From NCBI RefSeq assembly GCF_004335005.1, contig NZ_RQRT01000005.1, positions 1 to 64,000 of the forward strand: DNA of 64,000 nucleotides, written 5' to 3'. The translations under genes and the position numbers were made by a program. The notes below the pieces were generated by a model. The model worked only from the letters and a program-made list of their open reading frames with translations, searched no databases and had not been told where the DNA came from. The stretch comes from Paracoccus nototheniae. Lineage in GTDB: Bacteria; Pseudomonadota; Alphaproteobacteria; Rhodobacterales; Rhodobacteraceae. Positions 29,750 to 40,757 of this stretch are shown piece by piece; position 1 is the stretch's first letter, and every line of letters starts with the position of its first letter.

Positions 29750-31873
29750 ATGGCACATTGGGACGAACAAACCGGATTTCCGCGCGGTGCATTGGCCGCA
29801 TTGCCGTTTTTGATGGCGCCCATGGCGCTTGGCGCGATGGTGCTGATCCTGCGGCCCGGCGCGGGCATGGGCGTGGCGGCGGTGATCGCCGCGACCATCG
29901 CGGTGGCGTGGTATCTGCTGGGCGGAGCGATCGCGCTTGGCCACCTGTCGCGCGGTCTGGCCGCCCGCCGCGCCCTGAATGCCATCAAGGGAGAGGTGGC
30001 GGCGACCCCCGAACCGGTCTGGCTGTGCGACGCCGAGGGGCAGGTTCTCTATCAGAATACCGCCGCCCGGCAAGCCCATGGCGATCTGACCGGCAGCCCT
30101 GTCCTGTCGCTGATGACCCGTCTGCGGGCCGATCCCGAAGGCCAGCTGGCCCAGCTGCAGGCCCGCGCGATGCGCTTGGGCCATGCGGATCTGGATCTGG
30201 ACGACATGCGGACGCTGTCCCTTGACTGCCGCCCCGATGCGCCGCTGCAGGTCTGGACGATCAACCCGTCGGCTGCCATGGCAGCCGCCATGGACCCCGG
30301 TCCGATGCTGCATGACGATGATCTGTCCGAAGATTTCGACGCGATCCCCGTGGCCCTGCTGGGCCTTGCGCCCGATGGCCGCATCTGCCGGGCCAATGCC
30401 TCGGCGCGTCATTTGCTGGACGGGCTGCTGTCCCCGGGCACGGACAGCCGCAATCTGGCCGAACTGCTCGAAGGGCCGGGGCGCCCGATGGTCGACTGGC
30501 TGGCCGATCTGTGCGCCGGACGCGCCACGAACGGAACCGAGATGCTGCGGCTGCGCCATCCCGAGGGTCGTCAGGGCGACCAGCGCGACCGGCACCTGCA
30601 GCTGTCGCTGGCCCGTGATCCGTCGGCCCCGGGCCATCTGATCGCCGTGCTGACCGATGCCAGCGCCCTCAAGACGCTGGAGGCGCAATTCGTCCAAAGC
30701 CAGAAGATGCAGGCCATCGGTCAGCTGGCCGGGGGGATCGCGCATGATTTCAACAATCTGCTGACCGCGATCATGGGGCATTGCGATCTGTTGATGCTCA
30801 AGCGCGACAAGGGCGATCCGGATTATGCCGATCTGGACCAGATCGGCCAGAACGCCAACCGGGCCGCCGCGCTGGTCGGCCAGCTGCTGGCCTTTTCGCG
30901 CAAGCAGACCCTGCAACTGGAAATTCTGGACCTGCGCGACACGCTCGCCGATCTGACCCATCTTCTGAACCGTCTGGTCGGCGAGCGGGTGGGCCTGACC
31001 ATCATCCATGATCCCGCATTGCGCGCCATCAGGGCCGACAAGCGGCAACTGGAACAGGTGATCATGAATCTGGTCGTCAACGCCCGCGACGCCATGCCCG
31101 ATGGCGGAGAGATCACCGTGCGGACCGAAAATCTGCGCCTGTCCGCCACGATGACCCGCGATCGGGTGACCTTGCCCAAGGGCGATTATCTGCGCATTTC
31201 GGTCGCCGATCAGGGCACGGGCATCCTGCCCGACCACCTGGCCAAGATCTTTGAGCCGTTCTTCACCACCAAGCGCCCCGGCGAGGGCACGGGGCTTGGC
31301 CTGTCCACCGCCTATGGCATCGTCAAGCAGACAGGCGGGTTCATTTTTTGCGACAGCGAGCCGGGCAAGGGAACGACCTTCTCGCTGTATTTTCCCGCCC
31401 ATGCGCGGTCGCTGGCCGTGGCCACGGTGACGCCACTGCCACGCCCGGTCCTGCGCGCCGCATCGCATGTGCAGGTCGGCCCCCGCGCCACCGTGCTGCT
31501 GGTCGAGGACGAGGCCCCGGTCCGTGCCTTTGCGACGCGGGCGCTGAAACTGAAAGGCTACGAGGTGCTGGAGGCCAGCTCCGGCGAGGCGGCGCTGGAG
31601 TTGTTGCGGGCCGAGGAAACCCTGGTCGATATTTTCGTCACCGATGTCGTGATGCCCGGCATGGACGGTCCCAGCTGGGTCCGCGAGGGGCTGAGGCTGC
31701 TGCCCGAGGCGCGGGTGATCTTCATGTCAGGCTATACCGAGGATATCTTCGTCGATGGCAAGGTTCCCATCCCCGGGGCGGCGTTTCTGGCCAAACCGTT
31801 CACCCTGACCGAGCTGACGACCCTTGTCGGCAGCCAGTTGGCCCGCCCCGAGGGCGATGGTTCGCTTCACTGA
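29750..31873 (+). CDS. cckA: Cell-cycle hybrid histidine kinase CckA
   Basis: A 707-residue membrane sensor: two N-terminal spans (about residues 12-55), PAS-like segments, a histidine kinase with phospho-acceptor H332 in [11 protein letters not shown], an ATP-binding domain with N, G1 (DQGTGI) and G2 (GTGLGLS) boxes, and a C-terminal receiver with D632 in [10 protein letters not shown]. The AHDFNN kinase plus receiver layout is that of CckA, which feeds phosphate through ChpT to CtrA. The start at 29750 has AAGGA 8 nt upstream; a start at 29705 has none. In Rhodobacterales this pathway typically governs motility, gene transfer agents and stress rather than viability. Confidence 0.92.
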   Translation: MAHWDEQTGFPRGALAALPFLMAPMALGAMVLILRPGAGMGVAAVIAATIAVAWYLLGGAIALGHLSRGLAARRALNAIKGEVAATPEPVWLCDAEGQVLYQNTAARQAHGDLTGSPVLSLMTRLRADPEGQLAQLQARAMRLGHADLDLDDMRTLSLDCRPDAPLQVWTINPSAAMAAAMDPGPMLHDDDLSEDFDAIPVALLGLAPDGRICRANASARHLLDGLLSPGTDSRNLAELLEGPGRPMVDWLADLCAGRATNGTEMLRLRHPEGRQGDQRDRHLQLSLARDPSAPGHLIAVLTDASALKTLEAQFVQSQKMQAIGQLAGGIAHDFNNLLTAIMGHCDLLMLKRDKGDPDYADLDQIGQNANRAAALVGQLLAFSRKQTLQLEILDLRDTLADLTHLLNRLVGERVGLTIIHDPALRAIRADKRQLEQVIMNLVVNARDAMPDGGEITVRTENLRLSATMTRDRVTLPKGDYLRISVADQGTGILPDHLAKIFEPFFTTKRPGEGTGLGLSTAYGIVKQTGGFIFCDSEPGKGTTFSLYFPAHARSLAVATVTPLPRPVLRAASHVQVGPRATVLLVEDEAPVRAFATRALKLKGYEVLEASSGEAALELLRAEETLVDIFVTDVVMPGMDGPSWVREGLRLLPEARVIFMSGYTEDIFVDGKVPIPGAAFLAKPFTLTELTTLVGSQLARPEGDGSLH

Positions 31874-31899
31874 CATCATCGATTTTGCACCAACGGCGG

Positions 31900-31921
31900 T
31901 GCCGGCCAAAGCAGGCCGGCA
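31900..31921. terminator. Shared hairpin between cckA and the sulfotransferase gene
   Basis: TGCCGGCC (31900-31907) pairs with GGCCGGCA (31914-31921) around a 6-nt loop, in the 53-bp gap between two convergent stop codons. No T-run on either strand, so termination would be weak or structure-dependent. Confidence 0.5.
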
Positions 31922-31926
31922 TCCCG

Positions 31927-32511
31927 TCAAAGCTGATCGTAGATCGCAAGATCCCCCGCCATGGCCCGGCGCAGGGCGGTCTCGGCATCGGGGGGCAGGT
32001 TCACATCGACACTGGGGGGGACGTTGATCCGGGGCAGCTCGATCGCGCAATCCAGACGGCCTTCGAGAAAATCGACAAAGGCCTCGATCCGGTCATAGCG
32101 AAAGATCCTGTCCACGCGGTCGGGTCCATCGGTCAGAAATCCGGACTGACTGCCGATGCCCAAACGGTCAGGGCCGTCAGGGTGCGCATATTCGGCTGAG
32201 AAATCGGCAAAACCGATTCCTTCCATCGGATGGACCGGATCGTCGTGATCATCGCGCAGCTTGAAACGATACCAGCTGCGCAGCCAGTCCACCGGCTCGC
32301 GCATCAGGGCCACGGTGGTGAAAGGCGATCCGGTCTGCGCCTGCAGCCATGGCCCCAGATAGCGGCGATAGCTGCCGATATCGGTGTGCTTCAAGGCCGC
32401 CGGGCGCTGCAACGAGGCCGATGCCAGCGATTCAAGCGCCATCTCGACCGCCGTGGATCCTGTCTTGGGCGTCGCCAGAAAGACCATCCTCTGGTCCCAG
32501 AAAATCAGCAT
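31927..32511 (-). CDS. Sulfotransferase-family P-loop protein
   Basis: A 194-residue protein with the PAPS-binding loop FLATPKTGSTAVEM near residue 12 and a 3'-phosphate-binding segment MREPVDWLRSWYRF near residue 70, the two hallmarks of sulfotransferases. The start at 32511 puts the P-loop close to the N-terminus, as usual; upstream the frame continues without protein character. It is a single gene between cckA and recA. Acceptor unknown; carbohydrate modification is common in the family, but loss of activity is also possible in a protein this short. Confidence 0.75.
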   Translation of the reverse strand: MLIFWDQRMVFLATPKTGSTAVEMALESLASASLQRPAALKHTDIGSYRRYLGPWLQAQTGSPFTTVALMREPVDWLRSWYRFKLRDDHDDPVHPMEGIGFADFSAEYAHPDGPDRLGIGSQSGFLTDGPDRVDRIFRYDRIEAFVDFLEGRLDCAIELPRINVPPSVDVNLPPDAETALRRAMAGDLAIYDQL

Positions 32512-32678
32512 ATGTCCGATCCCGATCCTGTTGTCGCGGGTGCAGGGTCGGTGGATAGCGGCCCCGCCGAAGCCTGTAAACGCTTTGTTAATGGCTTTGA
32601 GGGCAGAGTGGGGTCGGGCGAATCGAAAACTGTGCAGATGATCCTTGAAATCTGCAGGGCAATGGCGCATCTAATTGT

Positions 32679-32693
32679 GAACAAGGCATGAAC
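32679..32693. promoter_or_regulatory. LexA (SOS) box of recA
   Basis: GAAC-AAGGCAT-GAAC is a perfect GAAC-N7-GAAC, the complement of GTTC-N7-GTTC, which is the LexA site of Alphaproteobacteria. It ends 60 bp before the recA start. It predicts DNA-damage induction of recA. Confidence 0.88.
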
Positions 32694-32753
32694 ATCCGGA
32701 AGGTCGAACCGATTGCCCCGCCCGGAGGGCTGTGAAATAACAAGGTGGAATAC

Positions 32754-33827
32754 ATGGCACAGGCGAGCATCTTCGACATGACGGACAAACGCGCGGCGGA
32801 CAAGCAGAAGGCACTGGACAGTGCTTTGGCCCAGATCGAACGGCAGTTCGGCAAGGGCTCGATCATGAAGCTGGGTAAGGACAATCCGGTGGCCGAAATC
32901 GAGTCGACCTCGACCGGGTCACTGGGGCTGGACATTGCCCTGGGGATTGGCGGCCTGCCCAAGGGTCGGATCATCGAGATTTTCGGGCCGGAAAGCTCGG
33001 GCAAGACGACGCTGACGCTGCATGTCGTGGCCGAAGAGCAGAAAAAGGGTGGCGTCTGCGCCTTTGTCGATGCCGAACATGCGCTGGACCCGCTTTATGC
33101 GCGCAAGCTGGGCGTCAATCTGGATGAACTGCTGATCAGCCAGCCCGATACCGGCGAACAGGCGCTGGAGATCGTGGACACGCTGGTCCGCTCGGGTGCG
33201 GTCAGTCTGGTGGTCATCGATTCGGTTGCGGCACTGACGCCGAAATCCGAGATCGAGGGCGATATGGGCGACATGCAGATGGGCAGCCAGGCCCGCCTGA
33301 TGAGCCAGGCGATGCGCAAGCTGACCGCCAGCATCGGGCGGTCGAACTGCATGGTCATCTTCATCAACCAGATCCGCATGAAGATCGGCGTCATGTTCGG
33401 CAACCCCGAGACGACGACGGGCGGCAATGCGCTGAAATTCTATGCCTCGGTGCGGCTGGATATCCGGCGCATCGGCGCGGTCAAGGATCGTGACGAGGTC
33501 GTGGGCAACGCGACCCGCGTCAAGGTGGTCAAGAACAAGGTGGCGCCGCCCTTCCGCCAGGTCGAATTCGACATCATGTATGGCGAAGGGATCAGCAAGG
33601 TCGGCGAATTGATCGATCTGGGCGTCAAGGCGGGCGTCGTCGAGAAATCCGGAGCCTGGTATTCCTGCGGTGATGAACGGATCGGACAGGGCCGTGAAAA
33701 TGCCAAGCAGTTCCTGCGCGACCGGCCCGAGATGGCCATGGCAATCGAGGACAAGATCAGGGCCAGCCACGGATTGGAATTCGGTCTTGTCAGCGGATCC
33801 GACGATGAGGCCGTGACCGAGGAGTGA
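32754..33827 (+). CDS. recA: Recombinase RecA
   Basis: A 357-residue recombinase: ATP-dependent strand exchange and LexA co-protease. Walker A is GPESSGKTT at residues 78-86, and loops L1 ([20 protein letters not shown]) and L2 ([17 protein letters not shown]) are intact. An acidic C-terminal tail ends in EAVTEE. The ATG at 32754 follows AAGGTGGA; a GTG 9 bp upstream lies inside that Shine-Dalgarno and is rejected. A LexA box lies upstream and a textbook terminator downstream, so it is a single-gene unit. Confidence 0.98.
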   Translation: MAQASIFDMTDKRAADKQKALDSALAQIERQFGKGSIMKLGKDNPVAEIESTSTGSLGLDIALGIGGLPKGRIIEIFGPESSGKTTLTLHVVAEEQKKGGVCAFVDAEHALDPLYARKLGVNLDELLISQPDTGEQALEIVDTLVRSGAVSLVVIDSVAALTPKSEIEGDMGDMQMGSQARLMSQAMRKLTASIGRSNCMVIFINQIRMKIGVMFGNPETTTGGNALKFYASVRLDIRRIGAVKDRDEVVGNATRVKVVKNKVAPPFRQVEFDIMYGEGISKVGELIDLGVKAGVVEKSGAWYSCGDERIGQGRENAKQFLRDRPEMAMAIEDKIRASHGLEFGLVSGSDDEAVTEE

Positions 33828-33855
33828 TCGGCGACGCGGGCGGGTTCTGAAGAAC

Positions 33856-33882
33856 GCGGGGCATTGTGCCCCGCATTTTTTT
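33856..33882 (+). terminator. recA terminator
   Basis: GCGGGGCA (33856-33863) and TGCCCCGC (33867-33874) form an 8-bp stem with a 3-nt loop, followed by A and seven T. It lies 28 bp after the recA stop. Confidence 0.93.
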
Positions 33883-33940
33883 GGGGGCTCTGCCCCGTCC
33901 GGCAAGCCGGACTCCCCAGGATATTTTCGTGAAGAAGAAG
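33883..33940 (+). repeat. Dispersed GC-hairpin/ATATTTTT repeat, copy C (two-hairpin form)
   Basis: Starts directly after the recA terminator T-run: GGGGGC-TCT-GCCCC hairpin, a second hairpin TCCGGC-AA-GCCGGA, then CTCCCCAGGATATTTTCGTGAAGAAGAAG. Same strand as recA. It carries an extra inner hairpin also seen, with different sequence, in copy F. Confidence 0.8.
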
Positions 33941-34040
33941 CTGCGGCCCGGGCGATTGCTGGACAGGGCTGCGGGGCGCGGTTAGACCATGGGCCAGCCC
34001 GGCCTGGCCGGATAGACATATCTTGTGATGAAGGCCCGCC

Positions 34041-36692
34041 ATGCCCAGTCTGAATGACGTCCGATCGACTTTCCTTGGGTATTTCGAAAAGAACGGCCAC
34101 CGGGTCGTCGACAGCAGTCCGCTTGTGCCGCGCAACGATCCGACGTTGATGTTCGCCAATTCCGGCATGGTCCAGTTCAAGAACCTGTTCACCGGGGTCG
34201 AGACGCGCGATTACCAGCGGGCCACGACCGCGCAGAAATGCGTGCGGGCCGGCGGCAAGCACAATGATCTGGACAATGTGGGCTATACCGCCCGGCATCA
34301 CACCTTTTTTGAAATGCTGGGGAATTTCAGCTTCGGCGATTACTTCAAGGAAGGCGCCATTCCCTTGGCGTGGGAGCTGCTGACCAAAGAGTTCGGGATT
34401 CCCAAGGACCGGCTGCTGGTCACCGTCTATCACACCGATGACGAGGCCGCGAATATCTGGAAGAAGGTCGCGGGTCTGACCGATGACCGGATCATCCGCA
34501 TTCCGACCGCGGACAATTTCTGGCAGATGGGTCCGACCGGACCCTGCGGCCCCTGCACCGAGATCTTTTTCGATCATGGCGACAAGATCTGGGGCGGGCC
34601 TCCGGGTTCGGCCGATGAGGATGGCGACCGCTTCATCGAGATCTGGAATTTGGTGTTCATGCAGAACCAGCAGTTTGAAGACGGGTCGATGCGGGCGCTG
34701 GACATGCAGTCCATCGACACCGGCATGGGGTTGGAGCGGATCGGCGCGCTGCTGCAGGGCAAGCACGACAATTACGACACCGACCTGATGCGCAGCCTGA
34801 TCGAGGCCAGCGCCCATGCGACCAGTGTCGATCCCGACGGGCCGGGTAAGGTGCATCATCGGGTGATCGCCGACCATCTGCGATCCACCAGCTTTCTGAT
34901 CGCCGACGGGGTGATGCCCAGCAATGAGGGGCGCGGCTATGTTCTGCGCCGGATCATGCGCCGCGCGATGCGCCATGTGCATATGCTGGGCGCCGCCGAT
35001 CCGGTCATGCACAAGCTGGTGCCCGCTCTGGTGCGCCAGATGGGCGCCGCCTATCCCGAGCTGTCCCGCGCGCAGGCGATGATCGAAGAGACGTTGCGCT
35101 CCGAGGAGACGCGGTTCCGCCAGACGCTGGACCGGGGGCTGCGGCTGCTGGACGACGAACTGGCGCGCCTGCCCGAGGGGGCGGATCTGCCCGGCGAGGC
35201 GGCCTTCAAGCTGTATGACACCTTTGGTTTTCCGCTGGACCTGACGCAGGATGCGCTGCGCGAAAAGGGGCGCGCGGTCGAGGTCGCGGGCTTTGACACC
35301 GCCATGGCCGAACAAAAGCGGATGGCGCGGGCGGCGTGGTCGGGCTCGGGCGAGGCGGCGGATGCGACGATCTGGTACGAGCTGGCCGAACAGCACGGGG
35401 TCACCGAATTTCTGGGCTATGACACCGAAGAGGCCGAGGGGCAGGTGCTGGCGCTGGTCATCGACGGCGCTGACGCACCCGAGGCGGGCGAGGGTTCGAC
35501 GCTGGCCATCGTGGTCAACCAGTCGCCCTTTTACGCCGAAAGCGGCGGGCAGGTGGGCGATACCGGGCTGATCCGCACCGAAACCGGCGCAGCACGGGTG
35601 ACCGACACGAAAAAGGTCGCCGGGGTGTTCATCCATCAGGCCGAGGTCACGATGGGCCTGATCCAGCGCGGGCAAGGCGCGACCTTGACGGTCGATCACG
35701 ACCGCCGGGGTGCGATCCGGGCCAATCATTCGGCCACGCATCTTCTGCACGAGGCGCTGCGGCGCGCGCTTGGCGATCATGTCGCACAGCGCGGCAGCCT
35801 GAACGCGCCCGACAGGCTGCGGTTCGATTTCAGCCACAATCACGCCGTCTCGGCGGACCAGCTGGCGCAGGTCGAGGCCGAGGTGAACGGCTTTATTCGT
35901 CAGAACACGCCGGTCGAGACTCGGATCATGACGCCCGACGATGCCCGCGCGCTTGGCGCTCAGGCGCTGTTTGGCGAGAAATACGGCGACGAGGTGCGCG
36001 TCGTGTCGATGGGTGGCCTGCCGGGCAGCGGCAAGGGCGCGGATGGCGCGACCTATTCGCTGGAGCTGTGCGGCGGCACGCATGTGGCGCGGACCGGCGA
36101 TATGGGGGCCTTTGCGCTTTTGGGCGACAGCGCCTCCAGCGCCGGGGTGCGGCGGATCGAGGCGCTGACCGGTCAGGCAGCGCTGGATCATCTGCGCGAC
36201 GCCGACCGGCGCCTGACCGAGATCGCGGGCATCCTGAAATCGCAGGCCGCCGACGTGGTCAATCGCGTCCGTGCGCTGGCCGACGAACGCAAGGCGCTGG
36301 CCAATGAGGTCGCGCAGCTGAAACGTCAGATGGCGATGGGCGGCGGCGATGCCGCTGAGGAGATCGCGGGCATCAAATTCCTCAGCCGCACCGTCGAGGG
36401 CGTCGGGGGCAAGGAACTGGGCGCGCTGGTCGACGAGATGAAGGCCCAACTGGGCAGCGGCGTCGTGCTGGTGCTGGCGCAGGCGGATGGCAAGGCCACC
36501 GTCGCGGCGGGGGTGACCCCGGATCTGACCGCCCGGCTCAGCGCCGTGGCGCTGGTGCAGGCCGCGACCGCAGCATTGGGCGGCAAGGGCGGCGGGGGCC
36601 GTCCCGACCGCGCCCAGGGTGGCGCGCCCAACCTGGATGCCGCCGACACCGCCATTGCCGATGCCCGCAAACTGATCGAGGAAAGCGCATGA
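34041..36692 (+). CDS. alaS: Alanyl-tRNA synthetase AlaS
   Basis: An 883-residue class II synthetase of normal length. The catalytic domain covers about the first 440 residues (motif region [14 protein letters not shown]). The editing domain has the zinc motif [11 protein letters not shown] and CGGTHV. The C-terminal oligomerisation and tRNA-elbow domain is intact, with an Ala/Gly-rich end. The ATG at 34041 gives the usual [20 protein letters not shown] start. It overlaps the next gene by 4 bp. Confidence 0.97.
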   Translation: MPSLNDVRSTFLGYFEKNGHRVVDSSPLVPRNDPTLMFANSGMVQFKNLFTGVETRDYQRATTAQKCVRAGGKHNDLDNVGYTARHHTFFEMLGNFSFGDYFKEGAIPLAWELLTKEFGIPKDRLLVTVYHTDDEAANIWKKVAGLTDDRIIRIPTADNFWQMGPTGPCGPCTEIFFDHGDKIWGGPPGSADEDGDRFIEIWNLVFMQNQQFEDGSMRALDMQSIDTGMGLERIGALLQGKHDNYDTDLMRSLIEASAHATSVDPDGPGKVHHRVIADHLRSTSFLIADGVMPSNEGRGYVLRRIMRRAMRHVHMLGAADPVMHKLVPALVRQMGAAYPELSRAQAMIEETLRSEETRFRQTLDRGLRLLDDELARLPEGADLPGEAAFKLYDTFGFPLDLTQDALREKGRAVEVAGFDTAMAEQKRMARAAWSGSGEAADATIWYELAEQHGVTEFLGYDTEEAEGQVLALVIDGADAPEAGEGSTLAIVVNQSPFYAESGGQVGDTGLIRTETGAARVTDTKKVAGVFIHQAEVTMGLIQRGQGATLTVDHDRRGAIRANHSATHLLHEALRRALGDHVAQRGSLNAPDRLRFDFSHNHAVSADQLAQVEAEVNGFIRQNTPVETRIMTPDDARALGAQALFGEKYGDEVRVVSMGGLPGSGKGADGATYSLELCGGTHVARTGDMGAFALLGDSASSAGVRRIEALTGQAALDHLRDADRRLTEIAGILKSQAADVVNRVRALADERKALANEVAQLKRQMAMGGGDAAEEIAGIKFLSRTVEGVGGKELGALVDEMKAQLGSGVVLVLAQADGKATVAAGVTPDLTARLSAVALVQAATAALGGKGGGGRPDRAQGGAPNLDAADTAIADARKLIEESA

Positions 36693-36988
36693 CCGCCCTT
36701 TGGATTGCCCATGTGACCGTCACCGACCCCGAAGCCTATGGGCGCTATGCCCAAGGCGCCGGGCCCGCCATCGCCGCGCATGGCGGGGTGTTTCTGGCCC
36801 GCGCCGGGCGCTATCATGTGCTGGAAGGCGCGGATCGCGCCCGCCATGTGGTCGCGCGATTCCCCTCGCTTGATGCGGCGGTTGCCTGTTATCACAGCAG
36901 CGAGTACCAGGCGGCGCTCGCCCATGCCAAGGGCGCCAGCGAACGCGACCTCGTGATCGTGGAAGAGGCAGCCCCTGCCACGGAATAG
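36689..36988 (+). CDS. DUF1330 protein
   Basis: A 99-residue dimeric ferredoxin-like fold protein of the DUF1330 family (motifs [16 protein letters not shown] and [19 protein letters not shown]). Its ATG overlaps the alaS stop, so it is translationally coupled to the synthetase. No enzymatic role is established for the family. Confidence 0.85.
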   Translation: MTALWIAHVTVTDPEAYGRYAQGAGPAIAAHGGVFLARAGRYHVLEGADRARHVVARFPSLDAAVACYHSSEYQAALAHAKGASERDLVIVEEAAPATE

Positions 36989-37047
36989 ATGAAGCCTTCA
37001 TCCTTTCGTGCTAGGGCTGTCATGAAGCAGTCGTGAAGGGGCAGGGC

Positions 37048-37842
37048 ATGTGCCGTTGGGCCGCCTATCTGGGCCAGCCGATCTATCTGGAAGACATCGT
37101 CAGTCGTCCGGCGCATTCGCTGATCCGGCAAAGTCAGGGCGCGATGCGTTGTCATACGCCGGTGAATGCCGACGGTTTTGGCATCGCCTGGTACGGCGAG
37201 CGGCCTGAACCGGGCCTTTATCGCGATGTGATGCCCGCCTGGTCGGACCCCAATCTGCGGTCGCTGGTGGGGCAGGTGCGTTCGGGGCTGTTCATGGCGC
37301 ATGTGCGCGCCTCGACCGGGACGGCGACCAGCCGGAACAATTGTCATCCTTTTGCCGCCGGGCGCTGGTCGTTCATGCATAACGGTCAGTTCGGCGGCTA
37401 TGACGGCTTTCGCCGCCATGCCGATGTGCTGATCCCCGACGAATATTACCCGCACCGCAAAGGCGCCACCGACAGCGAGGCGCTGTTCCTGATCGCACTG
37501 GGCGAGGGGTTGGACAGCGATCCGCAGGGCGCGATGGAACGCGCCTTGGGCAAGCTGGGGGCGCTGGCGCGGCAACGGGGCTGCGCACCGCATGTCCGGG
37601 CGGCCTGTGCGCTTTCGGACGGGCAGCGGCTTTATGCGCTGCGGTACAGCAGCGACGATCAGGCGCCCTCGCTGTATCACCGCTGGTCGGTGTCGCGGCA
37701 AGGCTGGGCCGTGGTCTCTGAGCCGTTGGAGACCGATCAGGCCGATTGGAAAGAGGTTCCGCCCGGCAGCTTCTGCATCTTTGACAAGGATCGGGTGCAG
37801 ATCCTGCCCTTTACACCCCAACAGTTGAGCGTGGCGGCCTGA
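37048..37842 (+). CDS. Class II glutamine amidotransferase, EgtC/YafJ-like
   Basis: A 264-residue Ntn-type glutamine amidotransferase. Starting at 37048 puts the nucleophile Cys at position 2 (MCRWAAYLG), as the family needs; the earlier GTG at 37033 would bury it. Substrate-binding segments RASTGTATSRNNCHPF and FMHNGQFGGY are present. An AAGGGG site precedes the start. No ergothioneine genes are nearby, so the acceptor is unknown; a gamma-glutamyl hydrolase role is the main alternative. Its stop abuts the convergent DUF4177 gene with no gap. Confidence 0.85.
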   Translation: MCRWAAYLGQPIYLEDIVSRPAHSLIRQSQGAMRCHTPVNADGFGIAWYGERPEPGLYRDVMPAWSDPNLRSLVGQVRSGLFMAHVRASTGTATSRNNCHPFAAGRWSFMHNGQFGGYDGFRRHADVLIPDEYYPHRKGATDSEALFLIALGEGLDSDPQGAMERALGKLGALARQRGCAPHVRAACALSDGQRLYALRYSSDDQAPSLYHRWSVSRQGWAVVSEPLETDQADWKEVPPGSFCIFDKDRVQILPFTPQQLSVAA

Positions 37843-38160
37843 TCAGGGCCGATCGGCCGCGGTCGGCGCGGAGAGGGGTTGGTCCGATGCGGCCTCGGGC
37901 TGCGGCAGGCGCTTGACCTCGGGATCGATGACCAGGGGGCGCCGAAAGACCAGCATGTTGTGATACAGCGTCGTGCGCCCGGTCAGGCCGCTGCGTTCCT
38001 CGCTTGGCAGCACATCGGCGCGCAGATATTCCCAGCCCTCGGTGGCCATACGGTTCAGTTCCGCCGTCAGGGTCAGCGCAAAGCGATCCGTCGGGGTCTT
38101 GGCATCGCGGGATTTCTCGCCCCGGTTCGGCGCGGGGATCACGGTATATTCAAAGCGCAT
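37843..38160 (-). CDS. DUF4177-like small protein
   Basis: A 105-residue soluble protein whose first 75 residues (MRFEYTVIPAPNRG...GWEYLRADVLPSEE...YHNMLVFRRP) resemble DUF4177, a small beta-rich fold of unknown role. The C-terminus is a Pro/Ala-rich tail. The stop directly abuts the convergent amidotransferase stop. It lies upstream of gatB on the same strand, 72 bp apart counting to gatB's other end, and is not obviously in operon with it. Confidence 0.65.
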   Translation of the reverse strand: MRFEYTVIPAPNRGEKSRDAKTPTDRFALTLTAELNRMATEGWEYLRADVLPSEERSGLTGRTTLYHNMLVFRRPLVIDPEVKRLPQPEAASDQPLSAPTAADRP

Positions 38161-38232
38161 CGGGCTATCCTGAACGGGGGGCATGACGGGGGATGGGGCA
38201 GGGCGGACCGAAAGGCCCGCCGCAGATCAGGA

Positions 38233-39744
38233 TTACGGCGCCAACTTGCGGGCGACCAGTTCGTTCACTGCCGCCGGATTGGCCTTGCCGCCGGTGGCTT
38301 TCAGCACCTGGCCCACGAACCAGCCCGCCAGTTTGGGATTGGCGCGGGCCTTTTCGACCTGTGCGGGGTTTTCGGCGATGATCTTGTCGACGACCGCCTC
38401 GATGGCGCCCAGATCGGTGACCTGCTTCATGCCGCGCGCCTCGACGATGGCCGCCGGATCGCCGCCCTCGGCCCAGAGGATCTCGAACAGATCCTTGGCG
38501 ATCTTGCCCGAAATCGCGCCCGAGGCGATCAGGTCGATCACGCCCCCCAGTTGCACCGCCGACACGGGCGAGGTCGCGATCGTCAGCCCCTCCTTGTTCA
38601 GGCGGCCGAACAGCTCGTTTATGACCCAGTTCGCGGCGGTCTTGCCCTCGCGGCCACCGGCGACGGCCTCGAAGTAATCGGCATTCTCGACCTCGGCGGT
38701 CAGCACGCCCGCGTCATATTCCGACAGGCCCATATCGCGCACGAAACGGGCCTTTTTGGTGTCGGGCAGCTCGGGCATCGAGGCCGCGATATCGTCCACC
38801 CATGCCTGCTCGATCTCCAGCGGCAGCAGGTCGGGATCGGGGAAGTAGCGATAATCATGCGCCTCTTCCTTGCTGCGCATGGACCGGGTTTCGCCCTTGT
38901 CGGGATCGTACAGACGCGTTTCCTGCACGATCTGGCCGCCATCCTCCAGAATGGCGATCTGGCGCCGGGCCTCGACATCGATCGCGGCCTGAATGAAGCG
39001 CATCGAGTTCATGTTCTTGATCTCGCAGCGCGTGCCCAGATGGCCGAAATCGCCCGTTTCGATAAAGCGTTCGTAATCGCCGGGCTTGCAGACCGACACG
39101 TTCACATCGGCGCGCAGATTGCCGTTCTGCATGTTGCCGTCGCAGGTGCCCAGATAGCGCAGGATCTGGCGCAGCTTGACGACATAGGCGGCGGCCTCTT
39201 CGGGGCCGCGGATGTCGGGGCGGCTGACGATCTCCATCAGCGCGACGCCGGTGCGGTTGAGGTCCACGAATGACATGGTCGGGTCCATGTCATGGATCGA
39301 CTTGCCCGCGTCCTGTTCCAGATGGATGCGTTCGATCCGCACGCGGCGGCCCACGCCGGGGGCCATGTCCACGATCACCTCGCCCTCGCCCACGATGGGG
39401 TGATAAAGCTGGCTGATCTGATAGCCCTGCGGCAGGTCGGGATAGAAGTAATTCTTGCGGTCAAAGGCGCTGCGCAGGTTGATCGCCGCCTTCAGCCCCA
39501 GCCCGGTGCGCACCGCCTGCGCGACGCAGAACTCGTTGATCACCGGCAGCATTCCCGGCATCGCGGCATCGACGAAGGCCACATTGCTGTTCGGCTCTGA
39601 TCCGAACCGGGTCGAGGCGCCGGAGAACAGCTTGGCATTCGAGGCGACCTGCGCGTGAACCTCCAGCCCGATCACCAGTTCCCAGTCACCGGTGGCGCCT
39701 TGGATCACCTTGGGGGTGGGCGGGGTCAGGGTCAGGTCAAGCAT
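38233..39744 (-). CDS. gatB: Asp-tRNA(Asn)/Glu-tRNA(Gln) amidotransferase subunit B
   Basis: A 503-residue subunit of GatCAB, which makes Gln-tRNA(Gln) (and sometimes Asn-tRNA) by amidating mischarged tRNA. The kinase-like cradle begins with [34 protein letters not shown] and [15 protein letters not shown] follow; the C-terminal YqeY-like tail domain ([22 protein letters not shown]) is complete. The start at 39744 is typical; the frame is open further but lacks protein character. gatA and gatC are not in the window. Confidence 0.96.
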   Translation of the reverse strand: MLDLTLTPPTPKVIQGATGDWELVIGLEVHAQVASNAKLFSGASTRFGSEPNSNVAFVDAAMPGMLPVINEFCVAQAVRTGLGLKAAINLRSAFDRKNYFYPDLPQGYQISQLYHPIVGEGEVIVDMAPGVGRRVRIERIHLEQDAGKSIHDMDPTMSFVDLNRTGVALMEIVSRPDIRGPEEAAAYVVKLRQILRYLGTCDGNMQNGNLRADVNVSVCKPGDYERFIETGDFGHLGTRCEIKNMNSMRFIQAAIDVEARRQIAILEDGGQIVQETRLYDPDKGETRSMRSKEEAHDYRYFPDPDLLPLEIEQAWVDDIAASMPELPDTKKARFVRDMGLSEYDAGVLTAEVENADYFEAVAGGREGKTAANWVINELFGRLNKEGLTIATSPVSAVQLGGVIDLIASGAISGKIAKDLFEILWAEGGDPAAIVEARGMKQVTDLGAIEAVVDKIIAENPAQVEKARANPKLAGWFVGQVLKATGGKANPAAVNELVARKLAP

Positions 39745-40034
39745 GGCGGGCCTCGTTTGGCGGCAAAACGGTCTGGCGGCGGTTTTAGGGCAACGCCCGG
39801 GCATTGTCACGGGTCGGCGCGCAGACATCCCATGCTGGCGCCGGAATCGGCAGCCGAGGGGGTGAAGGCGGTTGGTGGCAGCCCGGGCAAGGGGACTGGG
39901 CGCCCCGTCGGCGGATTTCCGACCATTTGCGCGATACGCCACGGCAGGTTCCCGCCGAGCGGAATCCCGCGCCTTGTGGCATTCCGCGCAACCGCTAAAG
40001 CCGGTTGTTGACGAAACCGCCTGATGAGGTCCCG

Positions 40035-40658
40035 ATGCGCGCAGCGCTGTCCCTAACCGTGTTGGCCCTGCTGGCCGCCTGTTCCACCACGCCCGCCGGC
40101 CCCTCCAAGGCCGAAGTCGAGGCGCAGGAGATGGCGCTGGCGCAGGTGCCCCCGATGCGGTGGGGAGAGCGCAGCGGATCCGAGGAATGGACCCGCGCCA
40201 CGCTGGACGCGCTGGACCGCGAGGGCGTGACGATCATGTCCCGCGTGCCCCATGACATCAACGAATACTGCCCCAATTATCGCGCCCTGACCCAGACCGG
40301 GCGCAAGGCCTTTTGGGCGGGGCTGCTGTCATCCGTCGCGCGGCATGAAAGCACCTTCAACCCGCAGGCGGCGGGCGGTGGCGGGCGCTGGATCGGGCTG
40401 ATGCAGATCGCCCCCGCGACATGGCGTCATTACGGCTGCACCGGCAATATTCGTGACGGCGCCGACAATATGGCCTGTTCGGTCAAGATCATGTCCCATC
40501 AGGTCGGGCGCGACAATGCCGTCGCCCGTGCCGAAGGTGGATGGCGCGGCGTGGCCCGCGATTGGGCACCGATGCGCAGCGCCAAGAAGCGCGCCGATAT
40601 CGCGGCCTGGACGTCGAGCCAGAGCTATTGTGCGGCGACGGAGACGGCTGAGGGCTGA
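40035..40658 (+). CDS. Lipoprotein lytic transglycosylase (SLT domain)
   Basis: A 207-residue lipoprotein with a lipobox LLAACS at about residue 14. The C-terminal half is an SLT fold: catalytic Glu in [13 protein letters not shown] and the [10 protein letters not shown] segment. It cleaves peptidoglycan with formation of 1,6-anhydro ends. It is a single-gene unit preceded by a 290-bp gap divergent from gatB, in which I saw no clear motif. Repeat copy D follows 21 bp after the stop. Confidence 0.85.
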   Translation: MRAALSLTVLALLAACSTTPAGPSKAEVEAQEMALAQVPPMRWGERSGSEEWTRATLDALDREGVTIMSRVPHDINEYCPNYRALTQTGRKAFWAGLLSSVARHESTFNPQAAGGGGRWIGLMQIAPATWRHYGCTGNIRDGADNMACSVKIMSHQVGRDNAVARAEGGWRGVARDWAPMRSAKKRADIAAWTSSQSYCAATETAEG

Positions 40659-40679
40659 AGACGCCGGGGGCTGAGAAAG

Positions 40680-40726
40680 CCGGGGGCCAGCCCCCGGACC
40701 CCCGGGATATTTTTATGAAGAAGAAG
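40680..40726 (+). repeat. Dispersed GC-hairpin/ATATTTTT repeat, copy D
   Basis: CCGGGGG (40680-40686) pairs with CCCCCGG (40691-40697); then ACCCCCGGGATATTTTTATGAAGAAGAAG. It lies 22 bp after the lytic transglycosylase stop, same strand, and 31 bp before the convergent peptidase stop. It is the simplest and cleanest copy. Confidence 0.85.
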
Positions 40727-40757
40727 GGGCGGGCCGTTTGAGCGCCGCCCCGTTTCG

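Noticed and set aside
31927-32670. Longer sulfotransferase starting at 32670
   Set aside because: The extra 53 residues have no family character and would move the PAPS loop away from the N-terminus; they would also run into the recA control region.
39745-40034. 290-bp gap between gatB and the lytic transglycosylase as a possible cobalamin riboswitch
   Set aside because: It has GC-rich arms and a GCAGCCCGGG-like stretch but no B12 box, and neither neighbour is a B12-linked gene.
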